This document shows, in pieces, positions 1 through 9,006 of a DNA stretch of 37,585 bases. This stretch comes from CBFDBF01 sp050293315. Lineage in GTDB: Bacteria; Pseudomonadota; Gammaproteobacteria; Chromatiales; Chromatiaceae. The translations under genes and the position numbers were made by a program. Positions within the stretch are counted from its first letter, which is position 1, and every line of letters begins with the position of its first letter. The stretch covers positions 1-37,585 of the forward strand of contig JBNKMS010000017.1 of NCBI GenBank assembly GCA_050293315.1. The letters are read 5' to 3'. The notes under the pieces are model-generated. The model made no database searches, was not told the DNA's origin, and saw only the letters and a program-made list of their open reading frames with translations.

Positions 1-120
1 GGGATGTCCTTATGCCGCGGAGGCCAGGGATGGCCGAGAGCGGCGCGATTGGGATGTCCTTATGCCGCGGAGGCCAGGGATGGCCGAGAGCGGCGCGATT
101 GGGATGTCATTATGCCGCAG
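1..120. repeat. 50-bp tandem repeat, about 2.4 copies
   Basis: Bases 1-50 and 51-100 are identical 50-bp units beginning GGGATGTCCTTATGCCGCGG. A third, partial and slightly diverged copy runs from 101 to about 120. The array probably continues beyond the left edge of the window. It is GC-rich and lies upstream of the transporter gene. It has no spacers, so it is not a CRISPR. Its role is unknown. Confidence 0.9.
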
Positions 121-224
121 AGATATCTCCCACGCAGATAATCTAATGACAACTCTCTCTCATGCTACAATTTTTGTTTGGACGAGCAACTAAACCCAAA
201 CAGTGCGGTCTTAGAGCAACAGTC

Positions 225-1229
225 ATGACTATACCATTGGACAATACCGCCCCAGATACAACCGAAGGCCTGCTTTATGCGTGTCTGCTGGATGGAAGCG
301 GTGGCGGACGCAGTCTGAGTTGGAGCGAGGTGGTGACTTGTACCCCATGTGGCAATGAGTGGTTGTGGGTACATCTCGACTATTCGCATCCACAAGTACG
401 ACAATGGATACAGCAGGAGAGCGGGCTCTCCTCTTTGACAGCAGAGGCCTTAATGCAGGTCGAGACCCGCCCCCGTTGCATCTCCACAGACGAAGGTTTG
501 ATGATCTTTCTGCGCGGGGTAAATCTCAACCCAGGCGCTGACCCTGAGGATATGGTGAGCATCAGGTTGTGGGTTGGAAAGCAAAAAATATACAGTTTCA
601 GACTACGTAGATTGATGTCAGTCGATGCGATAAAGAAGTTAATTGATCAAGTTAATGGGCCGGAAACAACTGGTGATTTTCTCGTATTGCTGATCGAACT
701 ACTACTTGACCGCGCCAGCGCAGTGATAGAAGAGTTGTACGACAGAGTAGACGAGATGGAAGATGCTGTGTTGACGACATCAGAACAGCAACAGAGACAC
801 CAACTAGCAGCTATTCGCAGACAGGCAATCGCCCTGCGTCGTTTTTTAGCACCCCAACGTGAGGCATTGAATCGCCTAGCTGCCGACAGATCACCCATCC
901 TGACTGATCAGCACCATTTGCAATTGCGAGAAGACTTTGACCGACTAACACGTCTGGTAGAAGATTTAGATGCTGCCCGCGAACGTGCAAGTGTAACCCA
1001 TGAATCATTGGTTAGTCGTATTGCAGAGCAGACCAATGAACGCATGTATATCCTCTCTCTGGTAGCTGCCATCTTTCTCCCACTATCGTTTTTAACCGGG
1101 CTGCTGGGAATTAACGTGGACGGTATCCCCGGAGCAGATAACCCTCTGGGGTTTACAATTGTTGTTATCACCCTACTGGCTATTACTTTCGGTATTTGGA
1201 TCCTATTCCGCTGGAAACGATGGTTATAG
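225..1229 (+). CDS. zntB: ZntB-like CorA-family zinc/divalent cation transporter
   Basis: This is a CorA/MIT-superfamily inner-membrane transporter of the ZntB branch, known in enterobacteria for proton-coupled zinc transport. The large N-terminal cytoplasmic part is rich in acidic, helical sequence. The last 60 residues form two membrane helices joined by the signature loop GINVDGIPG, where classical CorA has GMN. A short KRWL tail follows. The ATG at 225 gives 334 residues, close to the usual ZntB length, and begins MTIPLDNTAPD. An in-frame ATG at 162 would add 21 residues but has no Shine-Dalgarno sequence and no counterpart in the family as I remember it. The gene lies 37 bp upstream of the mechanosensitive channel on the same strand and may be co-transcribed with it. 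The family is certain; the exact metal is inferred. Confidence 0.87.
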   Translation: MTIPLDNTAPDTTEGLLYACLLDGSGGGRSLSWSEVVTCTPCGNEWLWVHLDYSHPQVRQWIQQESGLSSLTAEALMQVETRPRCISTDEGLMIFLRGVNLNPGADPEDMVSIRLWVGKQKIYSFRLRRLMSVDAIKKLIDQVNGPETTGDFLVLLIELLLDRASAVIEELYDRVDEMEDAVLTTSEQQQRHQLAAIRRQAIALRRFLAPQREALNRLAADRSPILTDQHHLQLREDFDRLTRLVEDLDAARERASVTHESLVSRIAEQTNERMYILSLVAAIFLPLSFLTGLLGINVDGIPGADNPLGFTIVVITLLAITFGIWILFRWKRWL

Positions 1230-1266
1230 ACAGATTGTACAGAACCAGGAGATTAAATATTAATTC

Positions 1267-3549
1267 ATGCTGACAGGACATATTACAAGAGTGATTCCAA
1301 GATTGTTATTAACGGTGCTGCTTCTTAGCTCGGGAACTCTTCTTGCCGAGGATATACCGTTTGATACTGCAGAGAGCCAGGCTGACACGCGAAAAGAGCT
1401 TACCGAGATGAGCGCTCAAATCGATGACGCCGGTTTTTCACTCCAGGCACGTCGTCGTGTATCCGAACTCAGAAAGAGGCTTATTGCCATACGCGGACAG
1501 GCGCTCGACTGTGTCACAGATGCAACTGCAAAGGTAGATGCCCTGCAGGCGAGGCGTGAGACACTGGGGGTGGCGCCCAAGAGCAAGGATGCAGACGTAA
1601 AGGCATCTCTCGCCAGACTGGATGCTGATTTCAACCAGCACGAGAAGCGCCGTATCGCATGCGAGGAGATCGCCCAAATATCTCAAGACCTGTTCGACCA
1701 CACTCAAGAGTATGAGCAGGCGGCACTCAAGGCACGCCTGTTTGCACGCGGCGTATCAACCCCTATGGCTGTGCTTAATGCACCTGAAGAGCTAAACACT
1801 TGGCCATATCTGGTACCAGGGATGATAGATGAGGACAGTGGTTGGGATAAGCTGTCCCCAGCACAACGCTGGAGCATCCTCGTGTTATTCGCGCTGTTAT
1901 ATACGGTTGGCTTAATCTGGCGAAGACATTGGTTCAAGCATCATCCAGATGCAGGCAAACGCAAGTTCCTGGTATCAAGCGCCCCCCTTCTATTGGGCCT
2001 TTTAGGTAGCTGTTTATTACTAGCCATATATCTACCGATATGGCCTCCCGCTTTTATCACCAGGCTTGGGCTGGGAATACTCGCTTGGTTGATGATAGAT
2101 ATCTATCTGCATATCTGGCTCGCAGATCGGGAGTCATCCGGACTCACTGCAACAGATGCTAAATCACTATGCCTTTGGTTGAGAATACCGGTTGGCATCA
2201 TGGTTTTAGGTAGCCTGATATCTACTGCAGAGGCAATTATTCTGCTACCAGATTCCCACTACTTCCTTCTGCGTACAACAATGGTTTGGTTGTTACTTGC
2301 CAGCGTGGCATGGTCTGCATACCTTCTTGGAAAAGCTCCAGGTCTACCTGGTACTCTGTGGCTGCGGGTTTTTATGGTGTTCGTGGTACTGGCCGTTGCC
2401 ATAGCAGAGACGCTTGGCTTCAGAAATCTATCAATATATCTGATGTTCGGTGTTGTAGGGACTGTAGCTGGATTTGTTATTTTCAACCTTATCGCAAAAT
2501 CCTTTACGTTTCTTTTTGATGGCCTGGATGAAGGCCATTACCAATGGCAAAAAGATTTCCGCAAAAGGATGGAGATTAAGGCGAATAAAACCGTTCCTGG
2601 ACTAATCTGGATACGCCTGATCGTCTCTCTTCTTATCTGGTCTGTATACGCACTCTGGGTTCTATGGATATGGGGGCAATCTGAACTCTGGATCAGCCAG
2701 ATGATAGTCTACGCCAAGGAGGGGTTCGAGATCGGTTCATTAAGAATCGCCCCTATCCAGATTCTTGGGGCCATTGCTGTACTTGCCATAGGAATAACTC
2801 TTACACGCTGGATAAAAAGGCACCTTATAGGCGATCTGGTCAGACGCACTCGTCTCGATCATGGTGGAAGAGAGGCCATCATAACCGTCAGCGGATATGT
2901 TGGGGTCACTATCTCTCTGCTAATCGCAATGGGTGTTGCCGGCATTAGTTATACAAATCTAGCCATTATTGCCGGCGCTCTATCTGTAGGTATCGGATTT
3001 GGCCTGCAAAATGTGGTGAATAATTTTGTCTCTGGACTAATCCTGCTATTTGAACGCCCGGTCCGTACTGGTGATTGGGTTGTAGTTGGTGATATCCAGG
3101 GGTTTGTACGAAAAATAAGTATTCGTTCCACCCAGATTGAGACATTCGATAGAGCCGATATCATAGTACCCAACTCAGAGTTAATCTCGAATAAGGTCTC
3201 TAATCTGATGCTACGGGATCATTGGGGAAGGATAATTATCCCGGTTGGCGTTGCCTATGGATCAGACGTAGAGAAAGTCATAGAGATTCTACTTAAAGTG
3301 GCTCACGAGCATGAAGGCGTGCTGATTGATCAGCCAGGAGTAGCTCCTCCGAAAGCGCTATTTATACGCTTTGGTGATAGTGCGCTTGAGTTTGAACTGC
3401 GCTGCTTTATTCGTCAAATTAACAAGATCTTCGACAGCACGAGCGCTATGAACATCGCCATCGACAAGGCCTTTCGTGAGGCCGGAATCACTATTCCATT
3501 CCCACAGAGGGATGTACATATAATATCGACTCCACCAGAGGGAGCATGA
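1267..3549 (+). CDS. MscS-family mechanosensitive ion channel
   Basis: This 760-residue protein is a large MscS-family channel, expected to open under membrane tension and protect against hypo-osmotic shock. A signal peptide (about residues 1-27, ending LLAED) is followed by a mostly helical periplasmic region to about 195. Many membrane segments follow between about 202 and 560. The MscS core (about 555-700) holds the Gly/Ala-rich pore helix with GIGFGLQNVVNNFVSG, then the beta domain with RPVRTGDWV and VPNSELISN. It is far longer than E. coli MscS (286 residues) but shorter than MscK, closer in size to YbiO-type channels. The start codon at 1267 has an AGGAG about 14 bases upstream, a long spacing. 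A strong terminator overlaps the stop codon, so the transcript ends here. Confidence 0.92.
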   Translation: MLTGHITRVIPRLLLTVLLLSSGTLLAEDIPFDTAESQADTRKELTEMSAQIDDAGFSLQARRRVSELRKRLIAIRGQALDCVTDATAKVDALQARRETLGVAPKSKDADVKASLARLDADFNQHEKRRIACEEIAQISQDLFDHTQEYEQAALKARLFARGVSTPMAVLNAPEELNTWPYLVPGMIDEDSGWDKLSPAQRWSILVLFALLYTVGLIWRRHWFKHHPDAGKRKFLVSSAPLLLGLLGSCLLLAIYLPIWPPAFITRLGLGILAWLMIDIYLHIWLADRESSGLTATDAKSLCLWLRIPVGIMVLGSLISTAEAIILLPDSHYFLLRTTMVWLLLASVAWSAYLLGKAPGLPGTLWLRVFMVFVVLAVAIAETLGFRNLSIYLMFGVVGTVAGFVIFNLIAKSFTFLFDGLDEGHYQWQKDFRKRMEIKANKTVPGLIWIRLIVSLLIWSVYALWVLWIWGQSELWISQMIVYAKEGFEIGSLRIAPIQILGAIAVLAIGITLTRWIKRHLIGDLVRRTRLDHGGREAIITVSGYVGVTISLLIAMGVAGISYTNLAIIAGALSVGIGFGLQNVVNNFVSGLILLFERPVRTGDWVVVGDIQGFVRKISIRSTQIETFDRADIIVPNSELISNKVSNLMLRDHWGRIIIPVGVAYGSDVEKVIEILLKVAHEHEGVLIDQPGVAPPKALFIRFGDSALEFELRCFIRQINKIFDSTSAMNIAIDKAFREAGITIPFPQRDVHIISTPPEGA

Positions 3550-3577
3550 AAAAGGCCGCCCAATGGGCGGCCTTTTT
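3549..3577. terminator. Bidirectional rho-independent terminator
   Basis: A GC-rich hairpin (arms GGCCGCCC and GGGCGGCC around a tiny AAT loop) is flanked by A5 on the left and T5 on the right. It can therefore terminate the MscS gene on the plus strand and the convergent PEP-CTERM gene on the minus strand, whose stop is at 3619. Confidence 0.93.
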
Positions 3578-3618
3578 CTTATCATCGTACCCGGTCTCGC
3601 ACGGAGAACAGATATCCC

Positions 3619-4581
3619 CTATTCCCTGGAGCCTCTTTTGAATCCAAACAGACCGAGCAGCGCACTCCCAAACAGCCAGACCGCGCTTGGAATAGGGACA
3701 ACAGCATTCCGATCCTCGGCGATCTCAGCAAACATGGCCCAGGCCGCATAGGCCTTTAGGTTTGCATTCAAGGGATCGCTGTGTGCAGAGTAAACGTCAA
3801 ACCAGTCCACCCCCTCGGTATGGGCTGCACGCCAATCCTCTGCCCAATTTTTGTCCCTGTTTCCATCACCATTAGAATCATAATCAAGGGCATCTGTTAG
3901 CCGCTTATCTCCATAATAGATACCATCCGGGTCCCAGCTCTCGATATCGGCGAAATCAAACAGCGTCTTATCATTGGCAGTAACATAGTCCCGTATCTGC
4001 TGGTTTCTTAAAAACAGGTTGCTGCCTGGCAAGCTGCCATCTACATGCCCGGTCATATAGACAAAGGTTACATCCGGATAATCCACCTCAAGCGTGTTCA
4101 TGGTGCTGAGGTAAAGCGCCATCTCTGATTCGGTAGCTGTACCTGCCTGACCACACCAGGACCACATAATCACATTCACGTCCGCATTTGTCGGGTCATT
4201 AAGGTAGTCTCTGGTTCGAGCCGCCCAAGTCGTCCTGTTTGGATTCCCCAGGTCACCAGGCTTGAATTCATCATGCAGATCCAACGCCCCTCCGCTTCCG
4301 CCGTTGTTATAGCTGAAGAAATTGGTCGGCATGCTCATTCCCAGTCCGCCGCCATTGATAAAACTGACCATGGATGACATCCCGGTAGTAACCTGACTAC
4401 CGTGTGATGTGTGTCCATAGGCTATATGTAGTGTATTCTTTGCCAGTTGGTACTGGGCCTGGGTATAGGCGGTGAGATCTCTGTAGTTGTGATCAATAAT
4501 CAGCGGTGCAGCCAGGGTGCTCACCGGGGCTAAAGAGAATAATACGATTGCAAAATAGAGTCCGACCCTGATCCTAGACAT
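3619..4581 (-). CDS. PEP-CTERM secreted protein, SGNH-hydrolase-like body
   Basis: This exported protein carries a C-terminal PEP-CTERM sorting signal: VPIPSAVWLFGSALLGL, then FGFKRGSRE as the basic tail. Such signals are recognised by exosortase in other gammaproteobacteria. The start is set at 4581 (MSRIRVGLYFAIVLF...), because this Met opens a good signal peptide and a GGGGAGG lies 6-7 bases upstream. The open frame extends to 4731 without a better start. The roughly 260-residue body contains IAYGHTSHGSQ, VIMWSWCGQ, VYMTGHVDG and a late YSAHSDPLNANLKAYAAW, a layout reminiscent of SGNH/GDSL-type extracellular hydrolases. It also has a calcium-loop-like DSNGDGNRD. The sorting signal is clear; the hydrolase assignment is a resemblance only. 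It is convergent with the channel gene. Confidence 0.8.
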   Translation of the reverse strand: MSRIRVGLYFAIVLFSLAPVSTLAAPLIIDHNYRDLTAYTQAQYQLAKNTLHIAYGHTSHGSQVTTGMSSMVSFINGGGLGMSMPTNFFSYNNGGSGGALDLHDEFKPGDLGNPNRTTWAARTRDYLNDPTNADVNVIMWSWCGQAGTATESEMALYLSTMNTLEVDYPDVTFVYMTGHVDGSLPGSNLFLRNQQIRDYVTANDKTLFDFADIESWDPDGIYYGDKRLTDALDYDSNGDGNRDKNWAEDWRAAHTEGVDWFDVYSAHSDPLNANLKAYAAWAMFAEIAEDRNAVVPIPSAVWLFGSALLGLFGFKRGSRE

Positions 4582-4981
4582 ATAAACCTCCCCTTCAAAA
4601 CAGCGAATCAGCCGTATGGCAGTCTCACTATGATAGGTCGGGAATATCACTATTTTTCGTCTGGATATTAGATCTGTGAAGAGATTCAAAACATTTTGCT
4701 CAGTGTTGGCGATTTTGCGATCCTCATCCAATCAAAGAGTGAACGGGTAGATTATTCTAATTCCTGCGCTACGACGTGGGATCAATCGCATACATTCAAG
4801 GGAGTAATACTATGATTGTGACGGGATGATTTTTGTATTCCTTTAAGCAATAACGATAATCACCACATTTTTTTCACATTTGCTCCACTGTTACTCCACT
4901 TTTTTAACCTATCTTCTCTAATACGGATAAACCTATACTCTGTATTTGATAGGAGCGTGTTGAAGCTCTGGGAGGGTTGCG
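4582..4981. other. Divergent intergenic region (400 bp)
   Basis: This AT-rich spacer separates the divergent PEP-CTERM gene (start 4581) and the DUF1566 gene (start 4982), so it should hold both promoters. A GGGAGGG lies five to six bases before the ATG at 4982, and a GGGGAGG precedes 4581. No convincing paired -35/-10 or dyad operator was found. Nothing in it looks coding. Confidence 0.6.
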
Positions 4982-6565
4982 ATGAAAAGGTGGCATCTGA
5001 ACAAGATATCTATGCTAGGTTTTTTGCTGGCCTTCCATATAGGCTCGGTAGCTGCCACGGTCAAGATCCCTGATACAGGACAAAACCGCTGTTACAACAA
5101 CTCTCAGGCCATCAGCTGCCCCAGCCGTGGCAACAACTATTTTGGACAGGATGCACAATATCAGGGCAATCAACCGGCATATCGTGACAATGGAGACGGT
5201 ACGGTAACCGATCTAAACACCGGGCTGATGTGGTCTAAGGCAGTATCCCCAGACAAACTAAGTCTAAAAGAGGCGCAGCGCAAGGCCGGCAGAATGACCC
5301 TGGGGGGACATAGCGATTGGCGAATACCAAACATAAAGGAGCTCTACTCGCTGATAGATTTTCGTGGTTATACCGGATTTTCCGGCCGCCGCAATCTAAA
5401 CCAGGTACCCTCAAATGCCATCCCCTTCATCAATACCGACTACTTTAACTTTCTCTATGGTTCTACGTCAGAGCGCTATATAGATGCCCAATGGCTGTCG
5501 AGCACCAGGTATGTCTCCACCACCATGGGTAACATGGAGACCCTGTTTGGCGTGAACTTTGCCGACGGCCGCATCAAGGGCTACGGTTACGCTCAACCCA
5601 GCGGCCGCGTCGTCAAGAAATTTTATGTAAGGTACGTACGTGGCGGCCCCTACGGACAGAACCAGTTCAGAGACAACGGCGACGATACCATCACCGACCA
5701 GGCCACCGGCCTGACCTGGGCCAAAATGGACAGCGGCCGCGGCATGACCTGGAGGGAGGCCCTGGCCTATGCCGAAAAACTCAACCTGGCAGGCCACAGT
5801 GACTGGCGTCTACCCAACGCCAAAGAGCTGCAATATATCGTGGACTACACCCGTTCGCCTGACAGCAGCAACTCCGCTGCCATAGACCCGGTTTTCCAAT
5901 CAAGCAACATCGTGAATGAGAAGAGGCAAAAGGACTATCCATACTATTGGACCTCCACCACCCACCTCGACGGCCCACGCCCCGGCTCTGCCGGTGCCTA
6001 TATCTCCTTTGGCCGCGCCATAGGTCAGATGCGTGGAGAGACCATGGATGTGCATGGTGCCGGCGCCCAGCGCAGCGACCCCAAGAGCGGAAGTGCGATG
6101 ATCGGACGTGGACCGCAGGGAGATTCCGTCCGGGTCAAAAACTATGTACGGGTGGTAAGGGGCGGCGGAGTGCAGCAGATAAATGCAAGCAGCGACATTG
6201 ACCGTAGCGCCTACCCCTACAACGTAGATAGCCTGCTCACCCAGCCCCAGGGTGATGGCAGCTTCAGCCCGCAACGGCGCAATCAACAAGACTCCCGCAG
6301 CAACAACCGGATGCCACCATCTGGAGGAGATCAGATGGGCCCTCCTGACGGTAACGGACAGATGCGCCAGGGTAACTTTGGCGAGCGTTTTGTCGATCGC
6401 CTGGACCGCAACGGTGACGGCAAGGTGTCACGAAGCGAGTTTGACGGACCGTCGGATCGTTTCAGTGTGCATGATGAAAACGGTGACGGCTACATCAGCA
6501 AAGAGGAGATCGAAAACTCCCCTCCTCCTCCACCGCCGGGCGGTTTCGGCGGAGGGATGAGATAG
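4982..6565 (+). CDS. Secreted double DUF1566 (Lcl-like) protein with C-terminal EF-hands
   Basis: This 527-residue exported protein begins with a signal peptide (about residues 1-25, ending VAA). Two DUF1566/Lcl-type domains follow, at about 50-222 and 228-395. Each opens with a DNGDGTVTD- or DNGDDTITD-type turn and the GLMW/GLTW motif and continues with GHSDWRIPN or GHSDWRLPN and KEL, all hallmarks of the family. A low-complexity Gln/Asn/Pro/Gly linker leads to two canonical EF-hand loops, DRNGDGKVSRSE (475-486) and DENGDGYISKEE (498-509). The tail is Pro/Gly-rich (PPPPPPGGFGGG). The EF-hands predict calcium binding. DUF1566 modules occur in surface proteins, including the Legionella adhesin Lcl, so an adhesive or envelope role is a reasonable inference. 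The start is supported by a strong GGGAGGG. It is convergent with baeR. Confidence 0.85.
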   Translation: MKRWHLNKISMLGFLLAFHIGSVAATVKIPDTGQNRCYNNSQAISCPSRGNNYFGQDAQYQGNQPAYRDNGDGTVTDLNTGLMWSKAVSPDKLSLKEAQRKAGRMTLGGHSDWRIPNIKELYSLIDFRGYTGFSGRRNLNQVPSNAIPFINTDYFNFLYGSTSERYIDAQWLSSTRYVSTTMGNMETLFGVNFADGRIKGYGYAQPSGRVVKKFYVRYVRGGPYGQNQFRDNGDDTITDQATGLTWAKMDSGRGMTWREALAYAEKLNLAGHSDWRLPNAKELQYIVDYTRSPDSSNSAAIDPVFQSSNIVNEKRQKDYPYYWTSTTHLDGPRPGSAGAYISFGRAIGQMRGETMDVHGAGAQRSDPKSGSAMIGRGPQGDSVRVKNYVRVVRGGGVQQINASSDIDRSAYPYNVDSLLTQPQGDGSFSPQRRNQQDSRSNNRMPPSGGDQMGPPDGNGQMRQGNFGERFVDRLDRNGDGKVSRSEFDGPSDRFSVHDENGDGYISKEEIENSPPPPPPGGFGGGMR

Positions 6566-6580
6566 ATTCCAGGAACTGCT

Positions 6581-6654
6581 TGTAGGAGCCCAGTTAGCAT
6601 GTCCCTTGGTATCTCTGGGCGATATAAAATCGCCCGCAGGAGCGGGCTCCTACA
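6581..6654. repeat. REP-like nested palindrome (GTAGGAGC family)
   Basis: The outer arms TGTAGGAGCCC (6581-6591) and GGGCTCCTACA (6644-6654) are perfect inverted repeats. Inside lies a second hairpin, GGGCGAT (6617-6623) with ATCGCCC (6629-6635). It sits between convergent genes and could act as a bidirectional terminator or mRNA-stabilising element. A partial copy of the same family occurs at 25594-25612. Confidence 0.85.
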
Positions 6655-6676
6655 CGACGATTTTTGGCATTGGGGC

Positions 6677-7378
6677 CTAATGATCTGAAACCGGAGGTTC
6701 AAATTTGTAGCCCACCCCATAGATAGAGTAGATAACCTCCTGTGCCGGCAAACGCTCCTCCAGCTTCTTACGCAGATTTTTAACGTGGGTATCTACCGTG
6801 CGATCACTGACTACACGCTGATCAACATAGAGGTTGTCCAACAGGTGGCCGCGTGAGAACACCCTACCAGGCTGGGCCAGAAAGGTCTGCAATAGCCGAA
6901 ACTCCACCGGGGTAAGCTCCATCGGCTCCCCTTTTATGACCACACGAAAGCCGGCCTCATCCAGCTCGATGGCCGACTGCGCTTGAGGTGCAGCACTCTG
7001 GGAGAGATCCACCCGGCGCAGGACCGTCTTCACCCTGGCCACCACCTCACGTGGACTATATGGTTTGCACACATAATCATCCGCCCCCAGCTCCAGCCCC
7101 AGCAGGCGGTCGATCTCCTCTACCCTGGCAGTGGTCATGATGATGGGGACATTGGAGAAGGTGCGGACCTCCTTGCAGATCTCCATGCCGTCCTTGCCAG
7201 GCAGCATCAGATCCAGCAGGATCATGTCGGGCCGATGCTCTCTGATCCACTCCACCACACCGCTGCCCTGGTAGAATATGTGGGTGGCATAATCGGACTC
7301 TACAAGGTAATCGCGCAACAGCTCCGCTATCCCCTCCTCGTCCTCAACAATCAGCACCAGTTTCTTCTTCGTACTCAT
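6677..7378 (-). CDS. baeR: BaeR-like OmpR-family response regulator
   Basis: This is the DNA-binding response regulator of an envelope-stress two-component system. The receiver domain (about 1-122) has the acidic pocket E12/D13, the phospho-acceptor Asp56 in LLDLMLPG, Thr83 and Lys105 in CKPYSPRE. The stretch VEEIDRLLGLELGADDYVCK is almost word for word that of E. coli BaeR. An OmpR-type winged helix follows (about 132-230), ending in the typical SDRTVDTHVKNLRKKLE and YGVGYKF. At 233 residues it has the normal length. The sensor gene ends 14 bp upstream, so the kinase gene is read first and the two are co-transcribed. In enterobacteria BaeSR responds to envelope stress and controls efflux; targets here cannot be read from the sequence. 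Confidence 0.93.
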   Translation of the reverse strand: MSTKKKLVLIVEDEEGIAELLRDYLVESDYATHIFYQGSGVVEWIREHRPDMILLDLMLPGKDGMEICKEVRTFSNVPIIMTTARVEEIDRLLGLELGADDYVCKPYSPREVVARVKTVLRRVDLSQSAAPQAQSAIELDEAGFRVVIKGEPMELTPVEFRLLQTFLAQPGRVFSRGHLLDNLYVDQRVVSDRTVDTHVKNLRKKLEERLPAQEVIYSIYGVGYKFEPPVSDH

Positions 7379-7392
7379 AGCTACAGTTTAAG

Positions 7393-8853
7393 TCATACCT
7401 GGCGTGGAATTGTGACTACTATCTGTAGTCCACCCAAAGGGGATTGCCTTGCAAATATATCCCCTTGATGCGCCTCGACAATATTGCGACAGATGGCAAG
7501 CCCCAGGCCGGCACCGGCAGTTGCACGATTCCGTGAACCCTCAATGCGATAAAAACGATCGAACAGACGTGACATGGTCTCTGCATCTACGCCCGGGGCG
7601 CTGTCCTCTATCTTAAAATGGACCTGGCTTTCCGTCTGCCACGCAGAGATTCGAATCTCACCCCCATGATCGGTATAGCGGCGGCTGTTCTTTAACAGAT
7701 TATCCACCACCTGGCGTAGACGCCTGGCGTCACCGAGCACGATTAGCTGTTCCGGTATGTCCTGATGCAGGCTCAGGCCTCTCTGGCTGATACGGTGCTC
7801 AGCGGAATCGGAGGCAAGACGCAGTATCTCGGCTAGGTTCAGGGACTCCTTGCGGTAGTTCAATGCACCGGCATCGGTCAGGGCCAGATCATAGAGATCA
7901 TCAACCAGACGATTCAGCTGCATTATGGAGCCGTGCAGCTTGCCGATTTGAAACTGGTCAAATGGACGAATGCCATCCTGCATCGCCTCAATCTCTCCTC
8001 GTAACAGGGCCAGAGGGGTCCGTAGTTCATGCGAGATGTCCGCCATGCCCTGACGCCGTAGTAGTTCATTACGCTGCAGGGCCTCGGCCAGGGCGTTGAA
8101 ATCCATGACCAACTGTCCCAGCTCATCCCTGCTACGCGGCTCTAATCGCATATCGAACCGCCCCTGCGCCAGGGCATGCGCCCCCTGAGCTACATCCTTG
8201 ACCGGTTTCAACAGATGACGCCCCAGGGGTATACCCACCAACAAAGCCAACAGCAGGGCCCCGGCCGCAATGGGATAGATGGCGTTGAGCTGCTCGTCGC
8301 GGAAGCTCTTCTCAAGACCGGTAGCGGGGATAGGCTGCGGGGTGAGGCTTAACCACCCCACCACCTCTCCATCCAGTTCGATCGGACGCAGCACCGCCTT
8401 CCCGGATGGGTCCGGGGGCCCTATCAGGTACCCCTTCTGCCCATCCAGCAGGCGCAGGCGTGCAGTCAGACCGGAGCGGTCATTCGGCCCAAGCGGTGCG
8501 GGCTGATTGCGATTAGCTGGCCGCTGTGCAAACAGTTCGTCGTCAGAGAGGGAGCGATCCAGCGGCCTGGCAGGGGCAGCATCCGGCATCAGCGGCTGCC
8601 CCAGCTCATTCAGTGGCATGAAGCTGGCCCAGACACGATGCCGCCCACGGATAAACTCCCAAGAGCCCTCTCGCCGGTAGGCATTGGCCAGATCTTCAAC
8701 CGTCTGATCCAGACGCCCCCACTCCGCCTCAGTCAGGTAATCGATAAAACCCTTTTGAAAACTCCAACGCATGGCCGCAGACATGGCCCCCACCAACAGG
8801 ATGCTGGTGGCCAGAATGACCAGGACCATTTTGCTTGTTATTCCTATACGCAC
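7393..8853 (-). CDS. baeS: BaeS-like sensor histidine kinase
   Basis: This is the membrane sensor kinase paired with the BaeR-like regulator. In order it has a first membrane helix (ITSKMVLVILATSILLVGAM), a periplasmic domain of about 150 residues, a second helix (AIYPIAAGALLLALLVGIPL), a HAMP domain, the H-box with the phospho-accepting His in DISHELRTPLALL, and an ATPase domain with the N box (DNLLKNSRRY), a D-box region and GAGLGLAI. The start is uncertain. The frame is open to a TTG at 8901, but GTG at 8853 (VRIGITSKMVL) gives an N-terminus like E. coli BaeS and 486 residues. Neither start has a strong Shine-Dalgarno sequence. The periplasmic loop is rich in Pro, Asp and Arg. It is divergent from the diguanylate cyclase. 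Confidence 0.9.
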   Translation of the reverse strand: MRIGITSKMVLVILATSILLVGAMSAAMRWSFQKGFIDYLTEAEWGRLDQTVEDLANAYRREGSWEFIRGRHRVWASFMPLNELGQPLMPDAAPARPLDRSLSDDELFAQRPANRNQPAPLGPNDRSGLTARLRLLDGQKGYLIGPPDPSGKAVLRPIELDGEVVGWLSLTPQPIPATGLEKSFRDEQLNAIYPIAAGALLLALLVGIPLGRHLLKPVKDVAQGAHALAQGRFDMRLEPRSRDELGQLVMDFNALAEALQRNELLRRQGMADISHELRTPLALLRGEIEAMQDGIRPFDQFQIGKLHGSIMQLNRLVDDLYDLALTDAGALNYRKESLNLAEILRLASDSAEHRISQRGLSLHQDIPEQLIVLGDARRLRQVVDNLLKNSRRYTDHGGEIRISAWQTESQVHFKIEDSAPGVDAETMSRLFDRFYRIEGSRNRATAGAGLGLAICRNIVEAHQGDIFARQSPLGGLQIVVTIPRQV

Positions 8854-9006
8854 ATCAAGAGTATGGATAAGTATGGATCCCGTTTCCACATGGAAAATCA
8901 ATCTTCACATTATCTCCATATTTATCACACGATTTCTCCCTTATTTGCCCCTAGCATTATCAACATAGGGTGATCGTTTTTCATAACCAGACGGAGTAAT
9001 AACCGT

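Noticed and set aside
1..120. CRISPR array
   Set aside because: The 50-bp units are directly adjacent, with no spacers.
162..224. ATG at 162 as the start of zntB
   Set aside because: No ribosome-binding site and the extra 21 residues do not fit the family; kept only as an alternative.
5900..6289. A 129-codon minus-strand open frame opposite the DUF1566 gene
   Set aside because: It is antisense to a well-supported gene, with no Shine-Dalgarno and no recognisable domain.
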